A stretch of DNA of 62,655 nucleotides, taken from the NCBI GenBank assembly GCA_029939995.1, contig JAOZRW010000009.1, positions 698 to 63,352 of the forward strand, in the 5' to 3' direction. Numbering within the stretch: the stretch's first letter is position 1; every line of letters starts with the position of its first letter. Under the pieces are notes generated by a model. The model did not search any database, had not been told where the DNA came from, and was given only the letters and a program-made list of their open reading frames with translations. The DNA comes from Acidimicrobiia bacterium. GTDB taxonomy: Bacteria > Actinomycetota > Acidimicrobiia > Spongiisociales > UBA5794. Below are positions 26,104-36,015 of the stretch, one piece after another. The position numbers were made by a program, and so were the translations under genes.

Positions 26104-27444
26104 ATGTTCGACTCCCTCTCCGATCGGCTGAACGACACCTTCTCGCGGTTGCGCGGGAAAGGGCGTCTCTCCGAATCCGACGTCAACGACGCGCTGCGCG
26201 AGGTTCGCATCGCCCTCCTCGAAGCCGACGTCAACGTGTCGGTCGTCAAGTCCATGCTCGGCCGGGTGAAGGAACGCGCCGTCGGGAGCGAGGTCACGAA
26301 GAGCCTCACACCGGGACAACAGGTCATCAAGATCGTGCACGAAGAGCTGATCACGACGCTCGGCGCCGAGGAGGCTCCGCTCGTCCGACCGGCCGCGCCG
26401 CCGCTCGTCATCCTCATGGTCGGTTTGCAGGGATCGGGGAAGACGACCACCGCGGCGAAGCTCGCGAAACACTTGAAGGGCAAGGGTCGGCGCCCGATGC
26501 TCGTCGCGGCCGACCTCCAGCGGCCGGCCGCCATCGACCAGTTGGAGTCGCTCGGGAAGCGCATCGACGTGCCGGTCTTCGTCGACCGGAAGGCGAAGGC
26601 ACCGAAACTCGTGAAAGCGGCGATGAAGCAGGCGCGGAGCGACGGCGCGAACGTCGTCATCATCGACACGGCCGGACGCCTCCAGGTGGATCAGGCGCTG
26701 ATGAAGGAACTCGCGGCGATGCGCAAGGTGGCGAACCCCGACGAGGTCCTTCTCGTGCTCGACGCCATGACCGGCCAGGAAGCGGTCAACGTCGCGAACG
26801 GCTTCCTCGAGTACACCGACCTGACCGGCCTCGTCCTGACCAAACTCGACGGCGATGCCCGCGGCGGTGCCGCCATCTCCGCACGCGAGGTCACCGGCCG
26901 GCCGATCAAGTTCGTCGGCGTCGGCGAGGGCATCGACGAACTCGATGTCTTCTATCCGGACCGGATGGCGTCCCGGATCCTCGGGATGGGCGACGTGCTG
27001 TCGCTGATCGAAAAGGCCGAGACCATCTACGACGAGAAGGAGGCGGAGAAGGCGGCGGCGAAGATGCTCGACGCCACGTTCAACCTCGAGGACTTCCTCG
27101 AGCAGTTCCAGCAGATCAAGAAGATGGGACCATTGCAACAGCTGGTTGGTATGCTCCCAGGCGCCGGATCGGCGCTGCGCGACGTTGAGATCGACGATCG
27201 TCAGCTCGGTCGTGTGGAAGCCATCATCCGGTCGATGACCCCAGCGGAGCGCCGGGATCCCAAGCTCATCAATGGGAGCCGCAAACGTCGCATCGCGAAG
27301 GGTTCGGGGACGCGACCGCAGGACGTCAACGTGCTGCTCAAGCAATTCTCCGAGACACAGAAGATGATGAAGGCATTCGCCGGCGGTAAGAGCCCCATCC
27401 CCGGGCTCAACATGCCGGGGATGGGCCGCAAGAAGAAGAGGTAG
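26104..27444 (+). CDS. ffh: Signal recognition particle protein Ffh (SRP54)
   Basis: The 446-aa GTPase has the N domain (1-90), G domain with GLQGSGKTT (107-115), DTAGRLQ and [10 protein letters not shown], and a Met-rich M domain (about 300-446) with [26 protein letters not shown] and a [13 protein letters not shown] tail that binds 4.5S RNA. It delivers nascent membrane proteins to FtsY. It heads the conserved ffh-rpsP-khpA-rimM cluster. The start has a leaderless TAGAAT signal. Confidence 0.96.
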   Translation: MFDSLSDRLNDTFSRLRGKGRLSESDVNDALREVRIALLEADVNVSVVKSMLGRVKERAVGSEVTKSLTPGQQVIKIVHEELITTLGAEEAPLVRPAAPPLVILMVGLQGSGKTTTAAKLAKHLKGKGRRPMLVAADLQRPAAIDQLESLGKRIDVPVFVDRKAKAPKLVKAAMKQARSDGANVVIIDTAGRLQVDQALMKELAAMRKVANPDEVLLVLDAMTGQEAVNVANGFLEYTDLTGLVLTKLDGDARGGAAISAREVTGRPIKFVGVGEGIDELDVFYPDRMASRILGMGDVLSLIEKAETIYDEKEAEKAAAKMLDATFNLEDFLEQFQQIKKMGPLQQLVGMLPGAGSALRDVEIDDRQLGRVEAIIRSMTPAERRDPKLINGSRKRRIAKGSGTRPQDVNVLLKQFSETQKMMKAFAGGKSPIPGLNMPGMGRKKKR

Positions 27445-27446
27445 AC

Positions 27447-27845
27447 ATGCCGGTGAAGATCCGCCTGACACGGTTGGGTAAGAAGAAGCAGCCCTCCTAT
27501 CGCGTCGTGGTGATGGACTCACGCAAACCGCGCGATGGGAAGTACATCGAGCAGATCGGCCGGTACGACGCCCGCCAGGAGCCGTCGCTCATCGAGATCG
27601 ACAACGCGAAGGCCGTCAAGTGGCTCCAGAACGGGGCCCAGCCGACCGACCGCGTGAAGAAGCTCCTCGAGATCAGCGGTGCCTGGACCGAGTTCAAGGT
27701 CGCACGCGGCGACGTGCTCGTCGTCGGGGACACCCCGGAGCCGAAGACCGAACCGGCCCCCGTGATCCTCGATGAGATCGTCGAAGAGGCCGCAGTCGAA
27801 GAAGAGACCGCCGAGGCAGCGACCGAAGGAACGGAAGAAGCATGA
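27447..27845 (+). CDS. rpsP: 30S ribosomal protein S16
   Basis: The first 80 residues are a standard S16 ([31 protein letters not shown]). An acidic tail of about 45 residues rich in Glu, Ala and Thr follows, giving 132 aa against roughly 80-90 in many bacteria; such tails are common in actinobacteria. The ATG is 2 nt after the ffh stop with AGAAGAGG upstream. The stop overlaps khpA as ATGA. Confidence 0.95.
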   Translation: MPVKIRLTRLGKKKQPSYRVVVMDSRKPRDGKYIEQIGRYDARQEPSLIEIDNAKAVKWLQNGAQPTDRVKKLLEISGAWTEFKVARGDVLVVGDTPEPKTEPAPVILDEIVEEAAVEEETAEAATEGTEEA

Positions 27846-28093
27846 AACAGGGCGAGATCGTCGAAAAGGTCGTTACTTACGTCGTGACGCAGATCGTCGA
27901 CGACCCGGACTCGGTCGCCGTCGAGATCGTCGCGGACGGCGACGACGCGATCGTCGCCGAGGTGCGGACCGCCAAGTCGGACATGGGTCGTGTCATCGGG
28001 CGCCGCGGACGCGTCGCTCGCGCGATCAGGTCCGTCGCTTCGGTGGCCGGGGACGAAGAAGGCGTGTCCGTCGAGGTCGACTTCCTCGACTGA
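27842..28093 (+). CDS. khpA: KH-domain RNA-binding protein KhpA
   Basis: The 83-aa protein is a single KH domain with the GxxG loop as GRRG in [18 protein letters not shown]. KhpA usually pairs with KhpB/EloR in RNA binding and cell-size control. ATG overlaps the rpsP stop; rimM follows after 1 nt. The rpsP-khpA-rimM order is widely conserved. Confidence 0.92.
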   Translation: MKQGEIVEKVVTYVVTQIVDDPDSVAVEIVADGDDAIVAEVRTAKSDMGRVIGRRGRVARAIRSVASVAGDEEGVSVEVDFLD

Positions 28094-28094
28094 C

Positions 28095-28604
28095 GTGGAC
28101 CGGATCCTCGTCGGATACGTTCGCAGAGCGCACGGCATCAAGGGTGCCGTGATCGTGCGTCCTCTCACCGACGATCCCGAGCAGCGGTGGGCCGTCGGCT
28201 CGGTCGTCACGAGCGATGCCGAACCACCCGTCGACTACACGGTCGTGGCCTCATCCGAACATCCGGCCGGCGTCCTCGTACGGTTCTCCACGGTCGACGA
28301 CCGGAACACGGCCGAAGCCCTGCAGGGAACCTCGTTCACCATCCCTCCCGATGAGCGGAGGGATCTCGGTGACGACGAATACTGGCCGGATGACCTCGTG
28401 GGCTGCTCGGTCGTCGACCGGGACGGGAATCTGCTGGGAGTCGTCGAATCCGTCGTCTTCGGCGCCGCGCAGGACCGCCTCGCCGTGCGCACCGAGAGAG
28501 GCATCGTCGAGGTCCCGATGGTGGAAGCCATCACCCCGACGATCGACGTCGACGGCCGCACGATCGTCGCCACCCCACCGCCGGGTCTCTTCGACCCCGA
28601 GTGA
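28095..28604 (+). CDS. rimM: 16S rRNA processing protein RimM
   Basis: The 169-aa protein begins VDRILVGYVRRAHGIKG, the RimM N-terminus, and has a C-terminal PRC-barrel domain (YWPDDLVGCSVVD to VPMVEAI). It binds S19 and assists maturation of the 30S head. I use GTG 28095, one base after khpA, instead of the ORF-track start inside khpA. In many bacteria trmD and rplS follow; here icmF does. Confidence 0.92.
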   Translation: MDRILVGYVRRAHGIKGAVIVRPLTDDPEQRWAVGSVVTSDAEPPVDYTVVASSEHPAGVLVRFSTVDDRNTAEALQGTSFTIPPDERRDLGDDEYWPDDLVGCSVVDRDGNLLGVVESVVFGAAQDRLAVRTERGIVEVPMVEAITPTIDVDGRTIVATPPPGLFDPE

Positions 28605-28630
28605 TGGACCGTCAGGCCGTTCGCACGGCG

Positions 28631-28636
28631 TATCCT
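28631..28636 (+). promoter_or_regulatory. Leaderless -10 (TATCCT) for icmF
   Basis: TATCCT stands 7 nt before the icmF GTG at 28644. GGGAG within the spacer is too close to the start to be a normal Shine-Dalgarno. It separates icmF transcription from the rimM operon. Confidence 0.5.
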
Positions 28637-28643
28637 GGGAGCC

Positions 28644-31600
28644 GTGCCGTACCAACCGCGTAACCACGTTCGCATCGTCACCGCCACATCGCTGTTCGAC
28701 GGGCACGACGCTGCCATCAACATCATGCGGCGCCTCCTCCAAGCGACCGGAGCAGAGGTCATCCACCTCGGTCACGACCGATCCGCCGCGGAGATCGCCA
28801 CGGCGGCCGTCGAGGAGGATGCCCAGGCGGTTGCGATCACGTCCTATCAGGGCGGCCACATGGAGTTCTTCCGATACGTCAGGAGCCTGCTCGACGAGGC
28901 AGGCGCCGGTCGTGTGAAGATCTTCGGCGGGGGAGGGGGGACGATCCTGCCGGAAGAGGCCGCCGAGCTCGAGCGTTCCGGCGTCGAGCGGATCTACACA
29001 CCCGACGACGGCCGCGAACTGGGTCTTCAAGGGATGATCGACGACCTGATCGAGCGAGCAGACTTCCCCGTCGTGGATGAATCCTCGTTCGACCTCGACC
29101 GGCTTTCCACAGCGACGCCGGCGCTGCTCGGCCGGGCCATCTCGATCGTGGAACAGTCACCCGACGGAGATCTCGCATCGGAGGCTCGCCTCATCGCAGC
29201 GGCGAGAACGGCTCCGGTGGTCGGCATCACCGGTACCGGCGGCGCGGGGAAGTCGTCCCTCATCGACGAGATCGTCGTCCGCTACCTCGCAGACTTCCCC
29301 GACCACACGCTCGGCATCGTCTCGGTCGACCCGTCGCGGAGACGCTCGGGCGGGGCGCTGCTGGGTGATCGCATCCGCATGAACGCCGTTACCCATCCGC
29401 GAGTCTTCATGCGCTCCCTCGCGACCCGTCAGGCGAACCTGGCGCTCTCACCCCACGTGTCGTCCGCCGTCGATCTCATCAAGGCGGCCGGCTACGACCT
29501 CGTCATCCTCGAAACGTCGGGCATCGGGCAGGCGGACACGGAGATCGTCGACCACGCCGACCTGGCTCTCTACGTCATGACGCCCGAGTACGGAGCGGCG
29601 AGCCAGCTCGAGAAAGTCGACATGCTCGACTATGCCGATCTCGTGGTCGTCAACAAGGCGGATCGCCGCGGGGCGGAGGACGCCGTCAGAGACGTGCGGA
29701 AGCAGTACCGGCGCAACCACGCCATCTTCGACACACCCGACGAAGATCTTCCCGTCTATCCGACGGTCGCGTCGCATTTCAACGACGCCGGCACGAACCG
29801 CTTCTACCGATCGCTCATGCGAGCTCTCGATGAGAGAAGCGGCGGCGGGTTCGCGTCGACGATGGAACTCCCCATCGATCACGGCGGGGAGCAGCCGGTC
29901 ATTCCGAAGGACCGGGTCCGGTACCTCTCCGAGATCGCCGACGCGATCCGCACCTACAACGAGCGCGTCGAGGCGCAGGCGGCGCTGGCCGTCGAAGCGC
30001 AGGCACTCGACGTGGTGGCGAAGAGAACCGGGGACGAAGCGTTGATGGCCGCCGGACGCGACGCTGCAGCATCACTCGATCCGGCCGCACGCGAGGTCCT
30101 GGGGACGTGGGACGAGACGGGTGAGAAGTACGACGCGGAGACCGTTTCGTATGAGGTGCGGGGCGAGGAGATCATCGTCGACGCCGTGACGACCACCCTG
30201 TCGGGGACCCGCGTCCCGAGGGTCGTGTTCCCCCGCCTCAGCGGCTGGGGCGACCGGGTTCGATGGGGGCTCCAGGAGAACCTCCCCGGGCGCTTCCCGT
30301 TCACCGCCGGCGTGTATCCGTTCAAGCGGGCCGCCGAGGACCCCACGCGGATGTTCGCCGGGGAGGGTGGCCCCGAGCAGACGAACCGGCGCTTCCACTA
30401 CGTGTCGCAGGGGATGCCCGCGGTGCGTCTATCGACCGCGTTCGACTCCGTCACGCTCTACGGTGAGGATCCGGACGAACGCCCCGACATCTACGGCAAG
30501 GTCGGCAACTCCGGCGTGTCCGTCGCCACGCTCGACGACGCCAAGAAGCTCTACTCGGGATTCGACCTCGTGGATCCCGCGACATCGGTGTCGATGACGA
30601 TCAACGGCCCGGCGCCGATGATGCTGGCGTTCTTCCTCAACGCAGCGGTCGACCAGCAGTGCGAGCGCTACATCGTCGAGCACGGACTCGAAGCCGCCGT
30701 CGAGGCGGCTCTCGTTGAACGCTTCGACGATCGGGGCCTCGTGCGGCCGCGTTACCACGGCGACCTGCCGCCCGGCAACGACGGGCTCGGGCTGATGCTG
30801 CTGGGTCTCACCGGGGACGAGGTGCTGCCGGCGGACGTCTACGAGCGGATCAAGGCCGAGACACTGTCCCTGGTGCGGGGAACGATCCAGGCCGACATCC
30901 TCAAGGAGGATCAGGCGCAGAACACCTGCATCTTCTCCACCGAGTTCGCTCTGCGCATGCAGGGCGACATCCAGGAGTACTTCATCGACCAGGACGTGCG
31001 GAACTTCTACTCGGTGTCGATCTCCGGCTATCACATGGCCGAGGCGGGAGCGAACCCGATCACCCAACTGGCGTTCACGCTGGCCAACGGGTTCACGTTC
31101 GTCGAGTACTTCCTGTCTCGCGGCATGGCGATCGACACGTTCGCCCCGAATCTCTCGTTCTTCTTCTCGAACGGCGTCGACGCCGAGTACGCCGTGATCG
31201 GCCGAGTCGCCCGCAAGATCTGGGCGAAGGCGATGCGCGACCGCTACGGCGCATCCGAACGGTCCCAGAAGCTGAAGTACCACATCCAGACATCCGGCCG
31301 GTCGCTCCACGCCCAGGAGATCTCGTTCAACGACATCCGCACCACGCTGCAGGCGCTGTACGCGATCTACGACAACTGCAACTCGCTGCACACCAACGCG
31401 TACGACGAGGCGATCACGACGCCGACCGAGGAATCGGTGCGCAGAGCCCTGGCCATCCAGCTGATCATCAACCGGGAGCTCGGCCTCGCAAGGAACGAGA
31501 ACCCGCTGCAGGGCTCGTTCATCATCGAGGAACTCACCGATCTCGTCGAGGAGGCCGTGCTGGCCGAATTCGACCGGCTCACCGACCGCGGGGGCGTCCT

Positions 31601-31976
31601 CGGGGCGATGGAACTCATGTACCAGCGCTCCAAGATCCAGGAGGAGTCGCTGCGCTACGAGCGCATGAAGTCGACGGGAGAGCTCCCGATCATCGGCGTC
31701 AACACGTTCCTGTCGTCCGAGGGCTCACCGTTCGTCGTTCCCGACACGGTCGTTCGCTCGACCGACGAGGACAAGCACCGCCAGATCGACGCCGCCCGTG
31801 CGGTGCGGGAACGCAACCCGGAAACCGCCGATGCGGCGTTGAAGCACCTCCAGACCGTGGCGATCGACGGCGGGAACACCTTCGATGCCCTCATGGACGC
31901 CGCCAAAGCCTGCACGATCGGCCAGATGTCGAACGCGCTCTACGCGGTCGGTGGCCGGTACCGCCGGAGCATGTAG
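28644..31976 (+). CDS. icmF: Fused acyl-CoA mutase IcmF (isobutyryl-CoA mutase with G-protein chaperone)
   Basis: The 1110-aa protein has the IcmF order. Residues 1-135 bind adenosylcobalamin ([14 protein letters not shown] with His21, then [11 protein letters not shown]). Residues 190-420 are a MeaB-like GTPase with Walker A GTGGAGKS (197-204) and NKAD. After a linker, residues 560-1110 form the acyl-CoA mutase barrel ([31 protein letters not shown]). It interconverts isobutyryl- and n-butyryl-CoA, or related branched acyl-CoAs; the exact substrate needs active-site comparison. The Co ECF transporter at 11-14 kb could supply B12 metal. GTG 28644 matches the family N-terminus. Confidence 0.92.
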   Translation: MPYQPRNHVRIVTATSLFDGHDAAINIMRRLLQATGAEVIHLGHDRSAAEIATAAVEEDAQAVAITSYQGGHMEFFRYVRSLLDEAGAGRVKIFGGGGGTILPEEAAELERSGVERIYTPDDGRELGLQGMIDDLIERADFPVVDESSFDLDRLSTATPALLGRAISIVEQSPDGDLASEARLIAAARTAPVVGITGTGGAGKSSLIDEIVVRYLADFPDHTLGIVSVDPSRRRSGGALLGDRIRMNAVTHPRVFMRSLATRQANLALSPHVSSAVDLIKAAGYDLVILETSGIGQADTEIVDHADLALYVMTPEYGAASQLEKVDMLDYADLVVVNKADRRGAEDAVRDVRKQYRRNHAIFDTPDEDLPVYPTVASHFNDAGTNRFYRSLMRALDERSGGGFASTMELPIDHGGEQPVIPKDRVRYLSEIADAIRTYNERVEAQAALAVEAQALDVVAKRTGDEALMAAGRDAAASLDPAAREVLGTWDETGEKYDAETVSYEVRGEEIIVDAVTTTLSGTRVPRVVFPRLSGWGDRVRWGLQENLPGRFPFTAGVYPFKRAAEDPTRMFAGEGGPEQTNRRFHYVSQGMPAVRLSTAFDSVTLYGEDPDERPDIYGKVGNSGVSVATLDDAKKLYSGFDLVDPATSVSMTINGPAPMMLAFFLNAAVDQQCERYIVEHGLEAAVEAALVERFDDRGLVRPRYHGDLPPGNDGLGLMLLGLTGDEVLPADVYERIKAETLSLVRGTIQADILKEDQAQNTCIFSTEFALRMQGDIQEYFIDQDVRNFYSVSISGYHMAEAGANPITQLAFTLANGFTFVEYFLSRGMAIDTFAPNLSFFFSNGVDAEYAVIGRVARKIWAKAMRDRYGASERSQKLKYHIQTSGRSLHAQEISFNDIRTTLQALYAIYDNCNSLHTNAYDEAITTPTEESVRRALAIQLIINRELGLARNENPLQGSFIIEELTDLVEEAVLAEFDRLTDRGGVLGAMELMYQRSKIQEESLRYERMKSTGELPIIGVNTFLSSEGSPFVVPDTVVRSTDEDKHRQIDAARAVRERNPETADAALKHLQTVAIDGGNTFDALMDAAKACTIGQMSNALYAVGGRYRRSM

Positions 31977-31985
31977 CAGACAGAT

Positions 31986-32417
31986 CTATCCGAGCGCCGC
32001 GGACACCCGTTCGGCCGTCGCAGCGAGTTCCTCACGCGTGGGCGGGTCGTACCGGCTGATGCTGAGGCGGAAGCCGTCGCCGCGACGCCGGGGGATCACG
32101 TGGATGTGGGCATGGGCCACCTCCTGACCCGCTACGGGCCCGTCCGCCAGATAGAGGTTGATGCCCTCGATCGTCGGATCTTGAACACGATGCGCGGCGG
32201 CGATCCGTCGGGCCACGTTCATCATATGTGCAGCGATCTCGTCATCCAGATCGACGAGGTCGGGAAGATGTCGGCGTGGCAGGACGAGGAGATGACCCGG
32301 TGTCACCGGGTTGATGTCCATGATCGAGACGACGTCGTCGTCCTCGTAGACGAAGTTGGCCGGCAGTTCGCCATCGAGGATGGCGCAGAAGACGCAGAAG
32401 TCGGTTGATTCGCTCAT
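31986..32417 (-). CDS. HIT family nucleotide hydrolase
   Basis: The 143-aa protein has the histidine triad HAHIHVIP (His102, 104, 106) and an N-terminal CVFC pair (Cys8, Cys11), a form seen in zinc-binding HinT-like proteins. These hydrolyse nucleoside phosphoramidates, AMP-lysine or dinucleoside polyphosphates; the substrate is not assignable. TATTCT lies 6 nt before the ATG, suggesting a leaderless mRNA. It converges with icmF with a 9-bp gap. Confidence 0.9.
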   Translation of the reverse strand: MSESTDFCVFCAILDGELPANFVYEDDDVVSIMDINPVTPGHLLVLPRRHLPDLVDLDDEIAAHMMNVARRIAAAHRVQDPTIEGINLYLADGPVAGQEVAHAHIHVIPRRRGDGFRLSISRYDPPTREELAATAERVSAALG

Positions 32418-32423
32418 GGGCCG

Positions 32424-32429
32424 AGAATA
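32424..32429 (-). promoter_or_regulatory. Leaderless -10 (TATTCT) for the HIT gene
   Basis: On the minus strand TATTCT is 6 nt before the ATG at 32417, with no Shine-Dalgarno in between. Confidence 0.55.
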
Positions 32430-32454
32430 CCGGGTCGGCGATGCCCCGTGCGAG

Positions 32455-33561
32455 CTACGGCGGGTCGGGGCCGATCGGAGCGCGGGTGAGACGCCGGCGC
32501 AACGGTGGCGATCCCGCGTCGATGCGCATCCCCATCTCGTGGATCGCGACGTGGTGATGGAACCAGCAGAGGGTCGTGAGGTTCTCCGGATCGTGGGTCC
32601 CGCCTTCGCAGCGGGGCACGATGTGGTGAGGTCCGAGCCGGTACCGCGACGTACATCCGGCGATCGTGCAACCCCCGTCGCGGTGAGCGACGAAGCTTCG
32701 GACGGCCGGGGGAATGATGCGGGCCGCGTCGGAGGTGACGACGGGTCTGCCGCCGGAGAGGCCGACGATCTGCACCGCGCCCGTGCAGAGCAGTTCTTCG
32801 AGGACGGTGGGACCGACTCTCGGTCCGTACCGGACCCGGCATCCCTCTTCGCCCCCGGTTCCGTTCGCCTCGTCGAGGTCGACGAGGACGGTCACCCGCC
32901 CGCCGGGGGAACCTGCCGCATCACTACCGCCGTCGAGAGAGTCCCGTGCGATCGACGCGAGGGCATCGGCCTGTCGCTGGCCTCGCGTCGCCAGGTCGCC
33001 ATCGGGGAGCATCCGCATCCGGTCGGCTCGTTCTGAGAGGGCCGCTTCGACGATGCGGCCGTCTACGGCCCCGAGTAGGCCGCTCAAGCGCCACGCCGAC
33101 CCGTCGAGGTTGGGCTGAACCGACACGAACCGTTCGGCTGCGACCTCACGTTCGTCGCGGCGTGTCACACGTCGCTGTTGCGCTGTCACACGGCCGAGGG
33201 TCGCCAGGTCCAGTGACTCTGCATGCTCCATCGTGGACGGGTCGGCTCCGGCATCGGCGAGACGCAGCAACCCGACGGCGCGATCGAACGTGATGCGACC
33301 TTCGGCGAGGCGGAAGTTGATCGGTCGGTTCTTCGGCAGATGCCTTCCCGCGAACACCAACTCCGTTGCAGAGGCTCGCGACACATCCAACTCGGCGGAG
33401 AGCCATTCGTTGATCGACCGATGCCCGTCTCGCCCTGCGACGTTGATCTTGTCCAACTCGTTGATCAGCACCGCCTGCTCGCACCGCAGGTCAGAGATCT
33501 CCGCCTCGACTTGTCGGAGCCGCTCGACCATATCGTCGGCGCTGCGGGTCATGAACAACAT
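32455..33561 (-). CDS. DUF222/HNH endonuclease family protein (13E12 type)
   Basis: The 368-aa protein has the DUF222 N-terminal region (helical, with DGHRSINEWLSAELDVSRASA) and a C-terminal HNH module: GCTIAGC, GPHHIVP, GGTHDPENLTTLC, FHHH. The family is abundant and multicopy in actinobacterial genomes, its activity is rarely tested, and some copies move with mobile DNA. Here no flanking repeats or recombinase are visible. I place the start at ATG 33561 because TACGTT lies 6 nt upstream, fitting a leaderless mRNA; ATG 33552 is possible. Confidence 0.85.
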   Translation of the reverse strand: MLFMTRSADDMVERLRQVEAEISDLRCEQAVLINELDKINVAGRDGHRSINEWLSAELDVSRASATELVFAGRHLPKNRPINFRLAEGRITFDRAVGLLRLADAGADPSTMEHAESLDLATLGRVTAQQRRVTRRDEREVAAERFVSVQPNLDGSAWRLSGLLGAVDGRIVEAALSERADRMRMLPDGDLATRGQRQADALASIARDSLDGGSDAAGSPGGRVTVLVDLDEANGTGGEEGCRVRYGPRVGPTVLEELLCTGAVQIVGLSGGRPVVTSDAARIIPPAVRSFVAHRDGGCTIAGCTSRYRLGPHHIVPRCEGGTHDPENLTTLCWFHHHVAIHEMGMRIDAGSPPLRRRLTRAPIGPDPP

Positions 33562-33567
33562 GCCGAC

Positions 33568-33573
33568 AACGTA
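33568..33573 (-). promoter_or_regulatory. Leaderless -10 (TACGTT) for the DUF222/HNH gene
   Basis: TACGTT on the minus strand is 6 nt before ATG 33561 and there is no Shine-Dalgarno. Confidence 0.45.
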
Positions 33574-33641
33574 CCTGCCGGGTGTGACGGAAACGCGTGA
33601 AGAACTGTTGATCTTCAAGGAGATCTCGGGATTCTCTTCTG

Positions 33642-33647
33642 TAGGCT
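33642..33647 (+). promoter_or_regulatory. Leaderless -10 (TAGGCT) for the ATP-grasp gene
   Basis: TAGGCT is 6 nt before the ATG at 33654, with no Shine-Dalgarno. Confidence 0.5.
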
Positions 33648-33653
33648 CGACGC

Positions 33654-35030
33654 ATGGATCTGGACTCCCTGAAAGCTGAGATCGCTGCCTTCCACCGTGA
33701 CAAGAAGTGGATCATCCTGCCGGACGCCGCCGCGGGAGCGACGTCGATCGTCGAGCAGCTCAGGGAGTGGGGAGCGGGGAGCATCATGGTCGTCGCCGCG
33801 GTCGAAGGAGTCGGCGACCTGCCCGTCGCCGACCGGTTCTTCTACACGCGGACGAGGGGCGACACCGTGATGCAGGGCATCCGCGCCTACCTCGCCGCGG
33901 TGGAGCACCCGTCGGACCAGCTGCTCTCGGCCGTCGGCCGGTTCGATCCGGGTCACGAGGCGATGGTGCTCGGCGGCGGTTTCAGCCGTTCCGGAGTACT
34001 CGCCGGGCGTCCGGTGTACGGAGCGAGACCGGCCGGGTGGGGACGGCTCGAGGACAAGACCATCGTGGATCGACTCTGGGACGCCGCGGACGTTCGAAGA
34101 GCGCCATCGGCAGTGGTCCCGGTGGGCGAAGCAGCGGGTGCGGCGGTGAGTCTCGCCTCCGAACTCGGAACCGTGTGGGTCGCCGACAACCGGGAGGGGT
34201 GGCACGGGGGCGGGGAGTACGCCCGCTGGGTTCGCACCGAAGCGGATACCGAGCCGGCCGTCACATGGTTCGCACAGCACGCGGACAGGGTTCGCGTCAT
34301 GCCGTTCCTCGACGGCATCCCCTCGTCTATCCACGGATTCGTGACCGACGACGGAGTTGCCGTGTTCCTGCCCGTGGAGATGATCATCCTTCGCAACACG
34401 GAGCGACCGGAGTTCATCTACGCCCAGGCGGCGAACTTCTGGAATCCGCCCGATGGCGTACGTGACGAGATGCGCGAGAACGCCCGCCGGGTAGGGACGC
34501 TGCTCGCCGACAGGTACGGCTATCTCGGCGGTTTCGGGATCGACGGTGTCTGCACGGCCGACGGATTCCTCCCGACGGAACTCAACCCACGGCTCTCGGT
34601 CGGCCACGGTCTCCAATCCCGGGCCGCCGATGTTCCGCTGGGAAGCATCGAACGGATGCTGGTCGCAGGGGACATCTCCGTCGGTTCGGCCGATCTGGAG
34701 CAGACGGTCGTCGAGGCGGCCGACTCCGACAGACGGGGAGGCATGTTGCTCCCCATGACCGCCTCTCACGACGCGGGGAGGACGGGAATCCTGTTCGGAG
34801 AGGGCGCCGCCACACCGACCGATCCGGACGGCGAGAACGACGCCGTCCTGGAGATCGGGCCGGCGGCGATGGGGTCCATCATCATCCTCCGTCTCGATCC
34901 CGAACGCACCCCGATCGGGCCGTCCACGGCGCCGAGGGCCGTTCAGGCGATCGACCTCGCCCGGGATCTGTGGAACGTCGAGATCCCCCCGGTGGCACCG
35001 GCGCCCGACGTATGTGCCCCGCCCGGATAG
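33654..35030 (+). CDS. ATP-grasp-like ligase of unknown substrate
   Basis: The 458-aa protein reads as an ATP-grasp fold: LEDKTIVDRLWDAADVRRAPS (about 130-150) resembles the ATP-binding lid entry, and FGIDGVCTADGFLPTELNPR near residues 290-310 gives the Mg-binding ELNPR. Residues 1-110 would be the pre-ATP domain. ATP-grasp enzymes join a carboxylate to an amine or thiol through an acyl phosphate. No ligase partner, peptide precursor or pathway gene adjoins, so no substrate is proposed. The last 150 residues look like a separate regulatory or dimer region. The ATG has a leaderless TAGGCT signal. Confidence 0.65.
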   Translation: MDLDSLKAEIAAFHRDKKWIILPDAAAGATSIVEQLREWGAGSIMVVAAVEGVGDLPVADRFFYTRTRGDTVMQGIRAYLAAVEHPSDQLLSAVGRFDPGHEAMVLGGGFSRSGVLAGRPVYGARPAGWGRLEDKTIVDRLWDAADVRRAPSAVVPVGEAAGAAVSLASELGTVWVADNREGWHGGGEYARWVRTEADTEPAVTWFAQHADRVRVMPFLDGIPSSIHGFVTDDGVAVFLPVEMIILRNTERPEFIYAQAANFWNPPDGVRDEMRENARRVGTLLADRYGYLGGFGIDGVCTADGFLPTELNPRLSVGHGLQSRAADVPLGSIERMLVAGDISVGSADLEQTVVEAADSDRRGGMLLPMTASHDAGRTGILFGEGAATPTDPDGENDAVLEIGPAAMGSIIILRLDPERTPIGPSTAPRAVQAIDLARDLWNVEIPPVAPAPDVCAPPG

Positions 35031-35048
35031 CCGGCATCGAAGCCGGGA

Positions 35049-35909
35049 TCAGGGGAGATCGAGCGGGACGGTGATCCCATCGATCGGTTCGTCGTTCTCG
35101 TCGACGGTTCCCACGAAGAGATCGACCGCTCCGGACGGCCCGTCATCGAGCGTGAGACGAAACGCATGCCAGACGAAGGCCGGAGACAGGGTGGAGATCG
35201 ACCGATCGATCGCCACTCCCAACTGGTCCGTCAGCCGGATGCGGACCGCGTCGACGTCCGGGGCGGCATACCCGGTGATCTGGAGCGGGTAGAGGCCGAC
35301 TCCTCGGCGAGGGCTCAGGAGGACGATCCCGCCGCTCTCGACCGCGCCCGTGATCGGCCGGTCATCCCCGGCGGGGACGAGGTCGATCACGACCCGGCCG
35401 GGGGATGTCGTCGAGAACGCCCGGGCAGCGACCCGCTCTCCGAGATGGAGATCCACGACGAGTCCGTCGCCGATCCCGTCGACGACGAACCAGCGGTCGA
35501 CCAGGCCGCCGTTCAGCTTCGTGTCCGCAACCGCCGAGTCGACGATGTCCTCCGAGAGCGTGATCCTGACGATGCCTGCGTCCGGCATGATCGCGACGGC
35601 GACGGGGCCGATGCTCGAAGCCGGCGACCCGGCTTCGGACAGGAAAGTCAACTCGATCCGCTCGCAGTCGTCTGAGGGCAACCAACGGAGATCTCCGATC
35701 GCCCGGGCGTCGCGCCCCTGGCTGTCGAGGACGGCGACGACCCCGTCTTCGACGAACGGCAGCTCACCGGTCCGGCATTCCGATCCTGCGATCGTCGTGG
35801 TCGTCGTCGTCGACGAGGTGGTCGTCGACGAGTCGTGCGTCACATCGCCGGTTCCGGTGCATGCGGACGCAACGAGGACGAATCCGGTGATGACGATGGC
35901 GAACCGCAT
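35049..35909 (-). CDS. Lipoprotein with AMIN-like and Gmad2-like domains
   Basis: The 286-aa product has a short hydrophobic leader ending in a lipobox (LVASAC, Cys17), then a Thr/Ser linker, so it should be a membrane-anchored exported lipoprotein. Residues 50-185 resemble AMIN-like domains (LTFLSEAG, PGRVVIDLVP) and residues 195-286 resemble an immunoglobulin-like Gmad2 domain (ITGYAAPDVDAVRIRLTDQLG). Both types occur in wall or spore envelope proteins. These domain calls rest on short motifs. TAACCT is 6 nt before the ATG. It diverges from the MFS gene. Confidence 0.65.
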   Translation of the reverse strand: MRFAIVITGFVLVASACTGTGDVTHDSSTTTSSTTTTTTIAGSECRTGELPFVEDGVVAVLDSQGRDARAIGDLRWLPSDDCERIELTFLSEAGSPASSIGPVAVAIMPDAGIVRITLSEDIVDSAVADTKLNGGLVDRWFVVDGIGDGLVVDLHLGERVAARAFSTTSPGRVVIDLVPAGDDRPITGAVESGGIVLLSPRRGVGLYPLQITGYAAPDVDAVRIRLTDQLGVAIDRSISTLSPAFVWHAFRLTLDDGPSGAVDLFVGTVDENDEPIDGITVPLDLP

Positions 35910-35915
35910 CCCCGG

Positions 35916-35921
35916 AGGTTA
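35916..35921 (-). promoter_or_regulatory. Leaderless -10 (TAACCT) for the lipoprotein gene
   Basis: TAACCT on the minus strand is separated from the ATG at 35909 by 6 nt. Confidence 0.5.
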
Positions 35922-36015
35922 CCGGTCCGATCGGTTGGCGCCCGCTTGGCTTATGGTCGACGGGCACAGGCAATGCGGAAGATATCGACAACCGAGCGCA
36001 CGGGATCGTCCAGCG

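Noticed and set aside
28605-28643. Cobalamin riboswitch before icmF
   Set aside because: The 39-bp gap is far too short and the transcript appears leaderless.
32455-33561. DUF222/HNH gene as part of a mobile element or intron
   Set aside because: No recombinase, flanking repeats or inserted gene is visible; DUF222 genes are common single genes in actinobacteria.
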